Source: Thermincola carboxydiphila
GTDB taxonomy: Bacteria; Bacillota; Thermincolia; Thermincolales; UBA2595
Reading direction: 5' to 3'
Assembly: GCA_016841325.1 (NCBI GenBank)
Contig: JAENZJ010000005.1
Coordinates: 1-64,000, forward strand
DNA: 64,000 nt
The notes under the pieces are model-generated. The model made no database searches. It had not been told where the DNA came from and worked only from the letters and a program-made list of their open reading frames with translations. This document shows positions 45,680 to 55,402 of the stretch, in pieces. The translations under genes and the position numbers were made by a program. Numbering within the stretch: position 1 is the stretch's first letter; each line of letters starts with the position of its first letter.

Positions 45680-46081
45680 TTGTATACTGACGGCAGGCAT
45701 CTCAGATTCACAGTGGTTATTGTCCTGGCTGTAATCAATTCCATAGTGACATCAGCCTACCTTATTATGACCGACCGGGGTATTATGGAGGCTGCTTACC
45801 AGACAGAGGCTGTTTCGGAAGCCATTCTACCGCTGGCGGTTGCAGGGGTAATACCGGTAATTATCGGTTCTTACGGACTGTATATGCGCCGCATGTGGGG
45901 ACTGGGGTTTTTTACTCTTGGCAGTGGAGGTTTTCTCTTTGCTTCACTGGCAGGGGTTATTCTGTCTCTGGAGAGCAGTATATTTGGAATACTGTTTTAT
46001 CTTTCGCTTTACCTGATCTTGTTTAATATCATTGCCAGTATTTATATTTGGATTTTCAGGTTCAATCTCAAAGATTTTTAA
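45680..46081 (+). CDS. Hypothetical membrane protein
   Basis: 133-aa multi-TM ORF. Confidence 0.6.
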   Translation: MYTDGRHLRFTVVIVLAVINSIVTSAYLIMTDRGIMEAAYQTEAVSEAILPLAVAGVIPVIIGSYGLYMRRMWGLGFFTLGSGGFLFASLAGVILSLESSIFGILFYLSLYLILFNIIASIYIWIFRFNLKDF

Positions 46082-46087
46082 AAAAAG

Positions 46088-46132
46088 TCCTCCGGGGAGG
46101 CAAGTGTAAAATAATCCGGGGAGGATTTTTTG
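46088..46132 (+). terminator. Intrinsic terminator
   Basis: tcctccgggg...ccggggaggatttttt. Confidence 0.7.
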
Positions 46133-46208
46133 CTTAGTTTTTTTGGTATATGGTATAATACTACCGGAAGTTCAAAAACGGCTGTCAGCCGTACCCGGGG
46201 AGGTAACT

Positions 46209-46514
46209 ATGGGGGAACAGAAGAAGCCGGTAAACCCTAAATATATTCCATTTGTATCGGCACCGCTTTTTATCCTGGGTGTCCTTCTGACAGCCCTGAA
46301 CTGGCGCCGCCTGGGATACCCTGAAAAGGCCCGGAATACGATGAAATGGGGAATTATCGGTTTGGTTTTAATCCTTGTTATAGCCAGTTATTTTCCGGCG
46401 GACATATTAAAAAAGATGTGGTCAATAGGGGTGGGAATTAATGTGGGAACGGGGATGGCCCTGAAGACCCTGCAGATGCCCGAATACACTAAAGCCTTGG
46501 GAGGCGCTGAGTAG
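46209..46514 (+). CDS. Hypothetical membrane protein
   Basis: ATG 46209 with RBS gggaggtaac; two TM segments. Confidence 0.6.
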   Translation: MGEQKKPVNPKYIPFVSAPLFILGVLLTALNWRRLGYPEKARNTMKWGIIGLVLILVIASYFPADILKKMWSIGVGINVGTGMALKTLQMPEYTKALGGAE

Positions 46515-46518
46515 AGAG

Positions 46519-47007
46519 GTGTTAGCCGTGAAATTACGCTGTTTTTGCCCGGAATTTACCGAGGAAGAATTTGACAGCATGGAATTAAAGGAGTTAGATC
46601 TCTCGGGTAAGTATTTCTATATGTCAAAGACACCCATGGTATCTCATTTTCCCATGAACCCCGAAGTGAAGATTGAAAAAACCCTTAAAGAGATAGAAGA
46701 AAAGGGGTACCGGACCGTATCCCCGCTGTTCGTCCTTTTCAAGGACGGTCTCTTTTCAGGTAATATAATGATTGAAATTGTCTCACCGAATGATAAAGAC
46801 AGTCATGTGAAAGCCTTCGATAAACTGAGGCTTTTGGGTAAGACTTATAAAGGACCCAGGTATCTTGTGCCCAAAGCGTTGAAGAAGTTTGACGGGTACT
46901 TAATGTCAAAACAGATGATGATAACTGAATTCTTTTTTTGGTACCATTCATGTAAAGTTTGTGAGAAACAAAAAGGCGGCCGGGCAGTCATTCTGGGTAA
47001 AATATAA
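46519..47007 (+). CDS. Hypothetical protein
   Basis: 162-aa ORF coupled to the preceding gene. Confidence 0.6.
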   Translation: MLAVKLRCFCPEFTEEEFDSMELKELDLSGKYFYMSKTPMVSHFPMNPEVKIEKTLKEIEEKGYRTVSPLFVLFKDGLFSGNIMIEIVSPNDKDSHVKAFDKLRLLGKTYKGPRYLVPKALKKFDGYLMSKQMMITEFFFWYHSCKVCEKQKGGRAVILGKI

Positions 47008-47017
47008 CAAATATGCA

Positions 47018-47046
47018 GATAAGAGACGGATTCTCCGTCTCTTATC
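47018..47046. terminator. Perfect 13-bp stem-loop (terminator-like, no T run)
   Basis: GATAAGAGACGGA ttc TCCGTCTCTTATC. Confidence 0.55.
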
Positions 47047-47096
47047 AGGTTTAACAGCGGATTGATGATTAAACAAAAGTAAGGAGCCTGTAGCCA

Positions 47097-47732
47097 ATGA
47101 GAAAATCCAAAACGGGGGACATACTTCGGACTCTGAATGAACTTTACCCTAATCCACAGACTGAACTTAATTTTGAGACTCCTTTCCAGTTGTTGGTGGC
47201 TACCATCCTTTCAGCACAGACAACCGACAGGCAGGTCAATGCAATTACCGCACGGCTCTTTAGGAAGTATGCCACACCTGAAGAATTTGCCCTCCTGACA
47301 CCAGAGAAATTGGAACAGGATATCAAAAGCTGCGGGCTGTATAAGAATAAAGCCAGGAATATTGTTGCAACCAGTAAAATATTGGTAGAAAAACACAATT
47401 CCCTGGTCCCTGACAACTTTGCAGACCTGACAGCGCTTCCGGGAGTCGGGCGGAAGACTGCCAATGTGGTCCTGGCAAACGCCTTCGGGAAAGATGCCAT
47501 TGCTGTGGACACACATGTCTTCAGGGTATCCAACAGGCTTGGACTGGCTGCTGCAGATACACCGGAAAAGACCGAGCAGGACCTGATGAAAGTTATTCCA
47601 AGGGGCCAATGGAATCGTGCTCATCACTGGCTTATATTCCACGGACGCAGGGTCTGCAGGGCACAAAAACCGAAATGTAATGAATGTCAGTTGAGTGCTT
47701 ACTGCAAATATTACCGTAGTCAGAGAAAATAG
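47097..47732 (+). CDS. nth: Endonuclease III
   Basis: LSAQTTDRQVN, LPGVGRKTANVVL, VDTHVFRVSNRL, C-terminal Cys cluster. Confidence 0.96.
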   Translation: MRKSKTGDILRTLNELYPNPQTELNFETPFQLLVATILSAQTTDRQVNAITARLFRKYATPEEFALLTPEKLEQDIKSCGLYKNKARNIVATSKILVEKHNSLVPDNFADLTALPGVGRKTANVVLANAFGKDAIAVDTHVFRVSNRLGLAAADTPEKTEQDLMKVIPRGQWNRAHHWLIFHGRRVCRAQKPKCNECQLSAYCKYYRSQRK

Positions 47733-47834
47733 AGGATTGACAAAGAAAATAGCGAATATTGGTATTCATATCCGGCAACGGTTCATATAATAAAAATGCC
47801 CGAATTTTGGAGGAAATTTTACGGAGGTGCTGTT

Positions 47835-48878
47835 TTGCCGGAATTAAGAAAAGACATGATTACCGGAGGCCTGGTCATTATTGCCACAGAAAGAAGCAAA
47901 AGGCCACAGGATTTTTTGCCGGGGAAAGAACCACCAAAAGGGAGCGGTGGATGTGTTTTCTGTTATGGAAATGAGACCCGTACTCCCCCTGAAGTGTTTG
48001 CAGTCAGGCCCGGCGGAGGACCGCCGGACTCTCCGGGATGGACGATACGGGCTTTTCCCAACAAGTTTCCTGCTGTTAGTGCAGACGGTAACCCTGGCCC
48101 TGTTTCTCAGGGAGACGAGAAAGTCTTTAATGCTGTTGGGTTACATGAGGTTGTTGTGGATACACCGGATCATTTTGAAACTTTCGGAAAGTTGGCTGAT
48201 AACCGCGCCGAACTGGTAATGGAAGCTATAGCTTCCAGGTACCGTCATTTGACAGGAGACCCACGGGTAAAGTACATCCAGGTTTTTAAAAACTCCGGGG
48301 CGGCAGCGGGAGCATCCCTGGAACACAGCCACTGGCAGATAATCACGGTTCCCATGGTTCCTGAATCAGCTGCCAGAGAATTAAACGAAACCAGGAAGTT
48401 TTGGCTGGCTAACGGAGAATGCCCTTACTGCAGATTAATTTCTGATGAAATAAGAGATGGCTCGAGAATTATCGACACCAACGGGGATTTCATTGTTTTA
48501 ACCCCTTTTGCCTCCCGATTTCCCTATGAGATATGGATTGTGCCTGCCAAGCATGAACCCTGCTTTGAAAAAACAGGCACAGATAAAATCAAATCCCTGG
48601 GCAGAATAGTTCGGAGCTCCATCAGGAAACTGGAGCGGACCCTGACCAACCCGCCTTATAATATGGTAATAAGCAGTTGCCCTCCGGGTGCAGAATGCAG
48701 CAGTTACCACTGGCATATTAAAATTTTGCCCAGGATTACCACTATTGCAGGTTTTGAACTGGGTTCCGGAATACATATAAACCCGGTATCACCTGAAGCA
48801 GCTGCAGAACTGCTTAGGGAAGCTGACCCTGATTTGTGCGATAATACCGGAATGAATGGAGTCGAAGCCAATGACTGA
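47835..48878 (+). CDS. galT: Galactose-1-phosphate uridylyltransferase (HIT superfamily)
   Basis: CVFCYGNE...HSHWQIITVP...; start approximate within ORF 47796-48878. Confidence 0.88.
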   Translation: MPELRKDMITGGLVIIATERSKRPQDFLPGKEPPKGSGGCVFCYGNETRTPPEVFAVRPGGGPPDSPGWTIRAFPNKFPAVSADGNPGPVSQGDEKVFNAVGLHEVVVDTPDHFETFGKLADNRAELVMEAIASRYRHLTGDPRVKYIQVFKNSGAAAGASLEHSHWQIITVPMVPESAARELNETRKFWLANGECPYCRLISDEIRDGSRIIDTNGDFIVLTPFASRFPYEIWIVPAKHEPCFEKTGTDKIKSLGRIVRSSIRKLERTLTNPPYNMVISSCPPGAECSSYHWHIKILPRITTIAGFELGSGIHINPVSPEAAAELLREADPDLCDNTGMNGVEAND

Positions 48879-50346
48879 TGGTAAAAAACTCAAAATACTT
48901 TATGTCGCCTCAGAGGTGTCGCCTTTTGCCAAAACCGGCGGGCTTGCTGATGTGGCCGGCTCGCTGCCGCGCTCTTTAGCTCTGATGGGACATGATGTAA
49001 GAGTAGTGATGCCCAGGTATAAATCTATCTCGTGCCGGTTTAATACTATATATGACTTCCCGGTAATGATCAGCGGGCGCAAAGAGGCTGCCATAATCCG
49101 TGAGCACCGGATTAATCCTGACAGTTCCGACCGGAGGACTATGCCGGTTTACTTTGTGGATAACTACCAGTATTTTGAGCGCAATAACCTTTACTGTTAT
49201 TTTGATGAGGTGGAACGCTTCGCCTTTTTCTGCCGGGCGGTTATTGAAATGCTTCCCGGAATTGAATTTCAGCCTGATCTAATCCACTGTAATGACTGGC
49301 AGACAGGACCGATTCCTGTTCTCCTCAGGGAACAGTACTTTAAAAACCCCTTTTACCGGGAAATGGGTAATTTATTTACTGTCCACAATCTGTATTATCA
49401 GGGTAATTACCCCAAAGACTGCCTCCGTTTGCTGGGATTGAGTGACGCATACTATCACCCCGAGAAACTGGAGTTTTACGGGGATATCAGCTTTCTCAAG
49501 GCAGGACTGGTGTATGCAGATATCATTAACACTGTCAGCAGGACATATGCCAAAGAAATCCAGACACCTCTGTATGGTGAACGTATGGACGGATTGCTGC
49601 GGAAGCGCTCTGGTGATTTGTACGGTATTGTAAACGGTATTGACTATAATGAGTTTGACCCCGGTCAGGATAACCTGATAGCACAAAACTATGACTGCAA
49701 TTCAGTTGAATTGAAGGTAAGAAATAAATATGCCCTGCAGAAAGCAATGAATCTTCCGGCAGGTGACAGGCCGCTCCTGGCCATAGTTTCCAGACTGGTA
49801 GACCAGAAAGGGCTGGACCTGCTGGTTAAAATTTACGACCTGTTAATGTCAGCCGATATCCAGGTGGTAGTCCTGGGTTCAGGAGACCAGTATTATGAGA
49901 GCTTTTTCCGGGATATGGCTGCAAGGCACCCCGGTAAAACCGCTGTCCACATCGGTTTTAATGCTCCTTTGGCACAACAGATATATGCAGGTGCTGATAT
50001 GTTTCTGATGCCTTCCAGGTTTGAACCCTGTGGTCTGGGTCAGCTTATCAGCCTGAGGTATGGGACTATTCCTATTGTCCGTGCTACCGGAGGGCTTGCT
50101 GATACTATCAGGGATTATGACCCCGGTACCTGTACCGGCAATGGTTTTACTTTTAGTGATTACAGGTCTGAAGACCTGTTAGCTGCCATTGAGCGGGCTC
50201 TAAACATATACCGGGGAAGGCCTGAGCTCTGGAGGCAGCTTGTCAGGGCTGCTATGTCGGAAGACTTTTCCTGGTCTGCCTCAGCCCGGGAGTATGTGAA
50301 ACTCTACCATATAGTCAAAGACGTCAGAAAAAATTGTGTTAAATGA
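48856..50346 (+). CDS. glgA: Glycogen synthase (copy 1)
   Basis: VASEVSPFAKTGGLADVAGSLP; PSRFEPCGLGQLISLRYG; overlaps galT end. Confidence 0.95.
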   Translation: MESKPMTDGKKLKILYVASEVSPFAKTGGLADVAGSLPRSLALMGHDVRVVMPRYKSISCRFNTIYDFPVMISGRKEAAIIREHRINPDSSDRRTMPVYFVDNYQYFERNNLYCYFDEVERFAFFCRAVIEMLPGIEFQPDLIHCNDWQTGPIPVLLREQYFKNPFYREMGNLFTVHNLYYQGNYPKDCLRLLGLSDAYYHPEKLEFYGDISFLKAGLVYADIINTVSRTYAKEIQTPLYGERMDGLLRKRSGDLYGIVNGIDYNEFDPGQDNLIAQNYDCNSVELKVRNKYALQKAMNLPAGDRPLLAIVSRLVDQKGLDLLVKIYDLLMSADIQVVVLGSGDQYYESFFRDMAARHPGKTAVHIGFNAPLAQQIYAGADMFLMPSRFEPCGLGQLISLRYGTIPIVRATGGLADTIRDYDPGTCTGNGFTFSDYRSEDLLAAIERALNIYRGRPELWRQLVRAAMSEDFSWSASAREYVKLYHIVKDVRKNCVK

Positions 50347-50366
50347 CTAATGAACTGCTGCCGGTA

Positions 50367-51128
50367 TCAGCGCGGCCAGAGGGAGCTGTTTTTCAGGGCT
50401 CCCAGCAGGTTGTCGCGAAGTGAGGGAGCCAATTTCTCCCAGGATGAAACAACTTTCTTCATATCCTGCCTCTTTGTCTGGCCGTTGGCCGGGCAGGGGT
50501 TATGAATAACAGGAAGGGACAGTCTTTTCACCAGTTTGATGATTGTCCTTTCCTCTACATATATCATGGGCCGGATAAGGGTAATATCTGCCCTGTCGAG
50601 GTATGTCCTGGGCTTAAAAGTTTTAAAGCGGCTTTCAAAAGACATACACAGGAGCAGAGTTTCCAGGGCATCATCCAGGTGGTGTCCCAGGGCCACCTTA
50701 TTGCAACCCAGGTTCTTGGCAATGTTGTGAAGTGTTCCCCGCCGCAGCCTGGCACAAAGGGAACACGGATTTGACTCCTTTCTTGTCTCGAATACGATGG
50801 GGCCGATATTGGTATGTTCAATATGATATGGGACTCCCGTTTCCGCGCAATAGTTTTTCAGCGGTGTCAGGTCACCTTCCCAGCCCATGTCAAGGGTAAT
50901 TGCAGTAATTCTGAAGCTGACCGGAGAAAACTTCTGCCACTCAGTCATGGTATAGAGGAGTGCGGTACTGTCTTTACCACCTGACAGCCCTAAGGCAATG
51001 TGGTCTCCCTCTTCGACCAGTCCGAAGTCCTCATTTGCTTTCCCGATCCGCTGCCACAATTCTTTTCGATAAATGCGTTTCAATGTTTTACCTCCCGGAA
51101 ATTCAGGAATAATGTTAGTATAAACCAA
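50367..51128 (-). CDS. TtcA/TtuA-type tRNA thiolation ATPase
   Basis: LGLSGGKDSTALLYTM; CSLCARLRRG; GHHLDDALETLL. Confidence 0.88.
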   Translation of the reverse strand: MVYTNIIPEFPGGKTLKRIYRKELWQRIGKANEDFGLVEEGDHIALGLSGGKDSTALLYTMTEWQKFSPVSFRITAITLDMGWEGDLTPLKNYCAETGVPYHIEHTNIGPIVFETRKESNPCSLCARLRRGTLHNIAKNLGCNKVALGHHLDDALETLLLCMSFESRFKTFKPRTYLDRADITLIRPMIYVEERTIIKLVKRLSLPVIHNPCPANGQTKRQDMKKVVSSWEKLAPSLRDNLLGALKNSSLWPR

Positions 51129-51167
51129 ATACCGGTGAAAATCCAGTATACTGTCGGAGGGGTATCT

Positions 51168-52118
51168 ATGGAACTAAAGAAAATATGTGAATTGCTGCAG
51201 GGATCATTCCCTTTTCATGTACGCAGGCACCGCCAGATTTTGGGCCTTCTTTACCCGATTGTCAACCTGAAAAATGCCAAAAAATATGACCCGATAGGAT
51301 TCGTTTTTCCGGAAGTAAACTTAAAGGCAGGAATTAATTACCGGAAATATTACCGGTGGGCATTTTTTGACTACTATAACGGGCTGATGATTAAAGGCGC
51401 TTCTAAGGTAAACAGGGTTTTTTGCACCGTATTCCCCAACCGGCGGCCTTTGGAGAGAATTTTAGAGACGGCAGCCAGGGGCGACCTGGTGTTTACCCAT
51501 CATTGCTGTGGGTTTGACCGGAAGAAGGGATTTTTGCCTATTCCACTGGACATTCTGGAGAGGATTAAGGAAAAGCAGCTATCAGTTTACAGCCTGCATA
51601 CACCCTTCTTTAACAACGGGCCCTGGTCAACTTCAGTCCAGTTAGCTGAAAGCCTGGGTATCAGGCGGGAGGGGGAATTTGCTGCTGTTAACGGTAAGCC
51701 CACGGGAGTTTTTGGACAGGCCCCTGTCAGTAATCTCAATGACCTGAAGGACCTTCTCTGCAGGCAAACCGGCGCCCGTGATATCAGTATCATTACAAAC
51801 AGGAACAGCACCTCTGCCGGGCGGGTCGCTGTGATTGCCGGAAACGGCGGATATGAGCATTTTATCAGTGAAGCCGGCCGGCTTGGCTGTGATACCTTTC
51901 TTACCGGAACCGCCATTGAGGAAGCAGATATACCTGATTCCCTGGAGGCCAACCTCCGTTTCCGCAGGCTGGCTGAACAACTGAAAATGAATGTAATCGG
52001 CGGGGGCCATTATTTTACAGAGAAGCCGGCCCTGCAAAAAATGGTGTGCTTTTTTGACAGACACGGAATTTATGCTGAATTTGTGCCCGACTCGGAAGAT
52101 CGGTCAGGTGTTATCTGA
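51168..52118 (+). CDS. Nif3-like dinuclear metal center family protein
   Basis: DLVFTHHCCGFD...VYSLHTPFFN...NVIGGGHYFTEKPALQKM. Confidence 0.75.
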   Translation: MELKKICELLQGSFPFHVRRHRQILGLLYPIVNLKNAKKYDPIGFVFPEVNLKAGINYRKYYRWAFFDYYNGLMIKGASKVNRVFCTVFPNRRPLERILETAARGDLVFTHHCCGFDRKKGFLPIPLDILERIKEKQLSVYSLHTPFFNNGPWSTSVQLAESLGIRREGEFAAVNGKPTGVFGQAPVSNLNDLKDLLCRQTGARDISIITNRNSTSAGRVAVIAGNGGYEHFISEAGRLGCDTFLTGTAIEEADIPDSLEANLRFRRLAEQLKMNVIGGGHYFTEKPALQKMVCFFDRHGIYAEFVPDSEDRSGVI

Positions 52119-52165
52119 AGGCTGTTCCAGCAGTTAACTTCAAAGTTGAATTTTGGGCATAAAAG

Positions 52166-52192
52166 AAAGAGCAGTCACAAGGACTGCTCTTT
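52166..52192. terminator. Bidirectional terminator
   Basis: aaagagcagtc acaa g gactgctcttt between convergent genes. Confidence 0.8.
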
Positions 52193-53502
52193 TAGTTGAG
52201 TGTAATTTCCGCCAGTACCTGGTTGAATTCATCGACAAAGAGTACTGACTTTACGGGCTGTTCCGGAATTGGAATTCTGGCCATTGAGTATGGGTAAGTG
52301 ATAACCTCAATTACCATTGCACCTTTGGCAGGGTCGGCCCGGCTGGTCCAAACCCGGTAAGTTATTCCTTCTTCATCAGTGACAGAGGAAATCTTATTTA
52401 TATCTACTGTATATCCTCCGGTCTTTTTTTCTCCCCTGGTGACCAGGAAATAGAGGCTATTTCCAAATTCTGCAGCCAGGTAATTTTCTACAGCCTTATT
52501 TGTCTCGGCCCACTTCTGGAGTTCGGGTAACGGGTAATTATTGTCTACAGGCTCAAAAGAAACAGGTACACCACTATCGGGGATAATGGACTGGGCTATT
52601 ACCACTGTCAGCGTCTTATCACCGGAGGTGTTAACCCTGATATAGTTTCCGGGAGTCAGTTGTTGAATTGCAGTGGGTTTGCCATTCAGGTAAATTAAAG
52701 AGTTTTCAGGCACTTGGACCTGGAAGGTATTGCCTGCTGCGTCAGTGATCTCAACAGCACCTTTTTCGGGACTGAGATTTTTAATAATCCCGGAAACACT
52801 GTCTGAACTCAGGTGAAGTGCAATGTTGCTAAGCATAACTGCCGTTTCAGCCCGGGATAACGGGGTGTCAGGCTGAAACCTGCCATCAGGAAAACCGTTC
52901 ATTATCTTATATTCACAGGCGAGTAAAACATATGCCCTCATGTCTTCCTTGATTTTCTGGGCATCGGAAAATGGCAGAGTGATATTGGCCCTCTTGCGTG
53001 CCGGTTTTGCTAAACCCAGGCTTCTGACGGCTAAAACTGCTGCTTCTTCTCTGGTCAGGGGTTGCTGCAGAGAAGCCTTTTGCAGCTCACTGTACAGGAG
53101 AAGTTCCTGCTTTAAGGCCAAAGCCACATAACCGGCTGCCCATTCAGGGATATTAAAGTTTATTTGCAGATATTTGTTGGCATCAAGGTCTAAGTCAGAT
53201 GGTTCATAATCTAAAAGTTTTCCCAGGATAACTACTGCTTCCAGCATTGTTACCGGTTTGTTGGGTTTGAAGGTTGAATCCTCGTAACCGTTGATGACAC
53301 CTTTAGCGTACATCTCCGCAATTGCTGCCTCAGCCCAGCTTCCCTTGGCATCACGAAATGGAAACGGATCCGGTACTGACTGGGAAATTACAGGCGGCAT
53401 ATTGAATTCCTGTACATAAGAAAAGGAAAACCCGGTTGTGAGAAAACAGGAAGCCATAAAAGAAAAAGCTGTCAGGGTGGAAACCAATTTGGTCCGAAGC
53501 AT
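52192..53502 (-). CDS. S-layer homology (SLH) domain protein
   Basis: Signal peptide; WAEAAIAEMYAKGVINGYEDSTFKPNKPVTMLEAVVILGK; NGFPDGRFQPDTPLSRAETAVML. Confidence 0.92.
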   Translation of the reverse strand: MLRTKLVSTLTAFSFMASCFLTTGFSFSYVQEFNMPPVISQSVPDPFPFRDAKGSWAEAAIAEMYAKGVINGYEDSTFKPNKPVTMLEAVVILGKLLDYEPSDLDLDANKYLQINFNIPEWAAGYVALALKQELLLYSELQKASLQQPLTREEAAVLAVRSLGLAKPARKRANITLPFSDAQKIKEDMRAYVLLACEYKIMNGFPDGRFQPDTPLSRAETAVMLSNIALHLSSDSVSGIIKNLSPEKGAVEITDAAGNTFQVQVPENSLIYLNGKPTAIQQLTPGNYIRVNTSGDKTLTVVIAQSIIPDSGVPVSFEPVDNNYPLPELQKWAETNKAVENYLAAEFGNSLYFLVTRGEKKTGGYTVDINKISSVTDEEGITYRVWTSRADPAKGAMVIEVITYPYSMARIPIPEQPVKSVLFVDEFNQVLAEITLN

Positions 53503-53698
53503 CAGGTGAGGCCTCCCTTCTGTTTTGCTAAATTTTTCAGCTAAATATTGTTAATATAACCTATCGAAGTCAGAAAAGGTTTTGTGGGGGTAGTCAGGTA
53601 TTTTACGATGCCAAACGGAATAAAAATATCCGGGTTTTCACAATCTAAAGTAAGATTATAAGTGAGGCAAAAATGAACTTTCTTCGGAGGTAGAAATT

Positions 53699-55186
53699 AT
53701 GATGCTGGACAGGAATTTGAAGGTATTATTGGCAGGGGCCGAGGTAGTGCCTTTTGCAAAAACAGGAGGGCTTGCCGATGTCATGGGCTCACTGCCCAAG
53801 GCGCTGACTGCCATGGGCAATGATGCCAGGATCGTCCTTCCCAGGTACCAGGGTATTGATGATGTAAAAACTGTTACCGATTTTCCGGTAAGGATAGGGG
53901 GCCGGACCGAAACATGCATTGTCAGGCAGTCCCATATTGAGGCCAAATTGCCTGAAGGAGGGACAAAACAGGTCCCCGTATATTTTATTGATAACTATCA
54001 TTATTATGATCGTGAGGGAATCTACTGCCACTTTGATGATGCTGAGAGGTTTGCTTTTTTTGACCTGGCTGTACTGGAAATGCTGAAACAGATTGAATTC
54101 CAGCCTGATGTCATTCATTGTAATGACTGGCAGTCAGGGCTGATTCCTTTTCTCTTAAAGGAAAAATATAGCCGGCATGACCCGTTTTACAGCAGGACAG
54201 CCACCGTTTTTACAGTCCATAACCTTCTCTACCAGGGAAATTATTCCCCTGACTTTATGAAGATAATTGGGATTGGCAGTGAGTATTTTAACCCTAATTC
54301 CCTGGAATTTTACGGGCAGGTCAGTTTTATGAAGGCCGGACTTGTATATGGTGATGTTATTAACACCGTCAGCAAGAGATATGCTCAGGAAATTCAAACA
54401 CCCGAGTTTGGGCTGGGTTTTGAAGGGTTGCTGCGGAAAAGGTCTCAGGACCTTCACGGTATAGTCAACGGAATCAACTATCATGAGTTCAATCCGGAAA
54501 CTGACCCGCGTATTTTTAGGGCATACAATTCACGTTCAGTTCAGGATAAGTACGAAAACAAGTTCAGCCTACAGAAAGAAATGGACCTGCCTGTCAGAGA
54601 TGTGCCGGTGATCGGACTGGTTTCAAGGCTTGTTGACCAGAAGGGCCTTGACCTGATTCCAGAAATAGTTGATGAGATGCTAAAAGAAGATATCCAGTTT
54701 ATCGTTTTGGGGGAAGGTGACCGGTATTATGAGGAAATGTTTGCCGGCATCAGGGACCGTTATCCCCAAAAGATGGGGTTATATATCGGGTATAACGGCA
54801 TCCTGGCCCAGAGGATTTATGCCGGCTCAGACATGTTCCTGATGCCTTCCAAGTTTGAACCGTGCGGTTTGGGACAGCTCATCAGCCTGAGATACGGAAC
54901 AGTCCCGATAGTGAGGGCTACCGGAGGGCTTGCCGATACCATTGTTGATTATGACATGGATACGAATTCGGGTAACGGTTTTTCCTTCGAAGTTTATGAT
55001 TCGGCTATGCTGCTGGAAACAGTTAAACGGGCACTAAGGTTATACCGCGATTATCCCGATAGGTGGCGGAGCCTGATTGTTTCCGGAATGGAAAATGATT
55101 TTTCATGGAACAGGTCTGCTGCAGAATACCTTGAATTATATGACCTGGCCATTAACAAGCACACCCGCAGTTACAGGATAGCCTGA
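53699..55186 (+). CDS. glgA: Glycogen synthase (copy 2)
   Basis: AGAEVVPFAKTGGLADVMGSLPKAL; PSKFEPCGLGQLISLRYG. Confidence 0.95.
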   Translation: MMLDRNLKVLLAGAEVVPFAKTGGLADVMGSLPKALTAMGNDARIVLPRYQGIDDVKTVTDFPVRIGGRTETCIVRQSHIEAKLPEGGTKQVPVYFIDNYHYYDREGIYCHFDDAERFAFFDLAVLEMLKQIEFQPDVIHCNDWQSGLIPFLLKEKYSRHDPFYSRTATVFTVHNLLYQGNYSPDFMKIIGIGSEYFNPNSLEFYGQVSFMKAGLVYGDVINTVSKRYAQEIQTPEFGLGFEGLLRKRSQDLHGIVNGINYHEFNPETDPRIFRAYNSRSVQDKYENKFSLQKEMDLPVRDVPVIGLVSRLVDQKGLDLIPEIVDEMLKEDIQFIVLGEGDRYYEEMFAGIRDRYPQKMGLYIGYNGILAQRIYAGSDMFLMPSKFEPCGLGQLISLRYGTVPIVRATGGLADTIVDYDMDTNSGNGFSFEVYDSAMLLETVKRALRLYRDYPDRWRSLIVSGMENDFSWNRSAAEYLELYDLAINKHTRSYRIA

Positions 55187-55203
55187 ACATTAAATAAGGT
55201 CTT

Positions 55204-55260
55204 AAGCTAAAAAGGCAGGTAACTTCCTTTCCCGAGGAAATATTACCTGCCTTTTTAAGC
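55204..55260 (+). terminator. Intrinsic terminator
   Basis: aaaaaggcaggtaa...ttacctgccttttt. Confidence 0.85.
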
Positions 55261-55402
55261 GAAAACCGGTATATGCCCCGGGTTGCAGCTGCCGATATGT
55301 GCCGAAAATAAGGAAATTTTATAAAAATATCAGAATATAGTGAAGGAATTATGTGGCATTCGTCGAATATAAGCTTAAATACAGAGTGTCCCTTCGGGGA
55401 GG

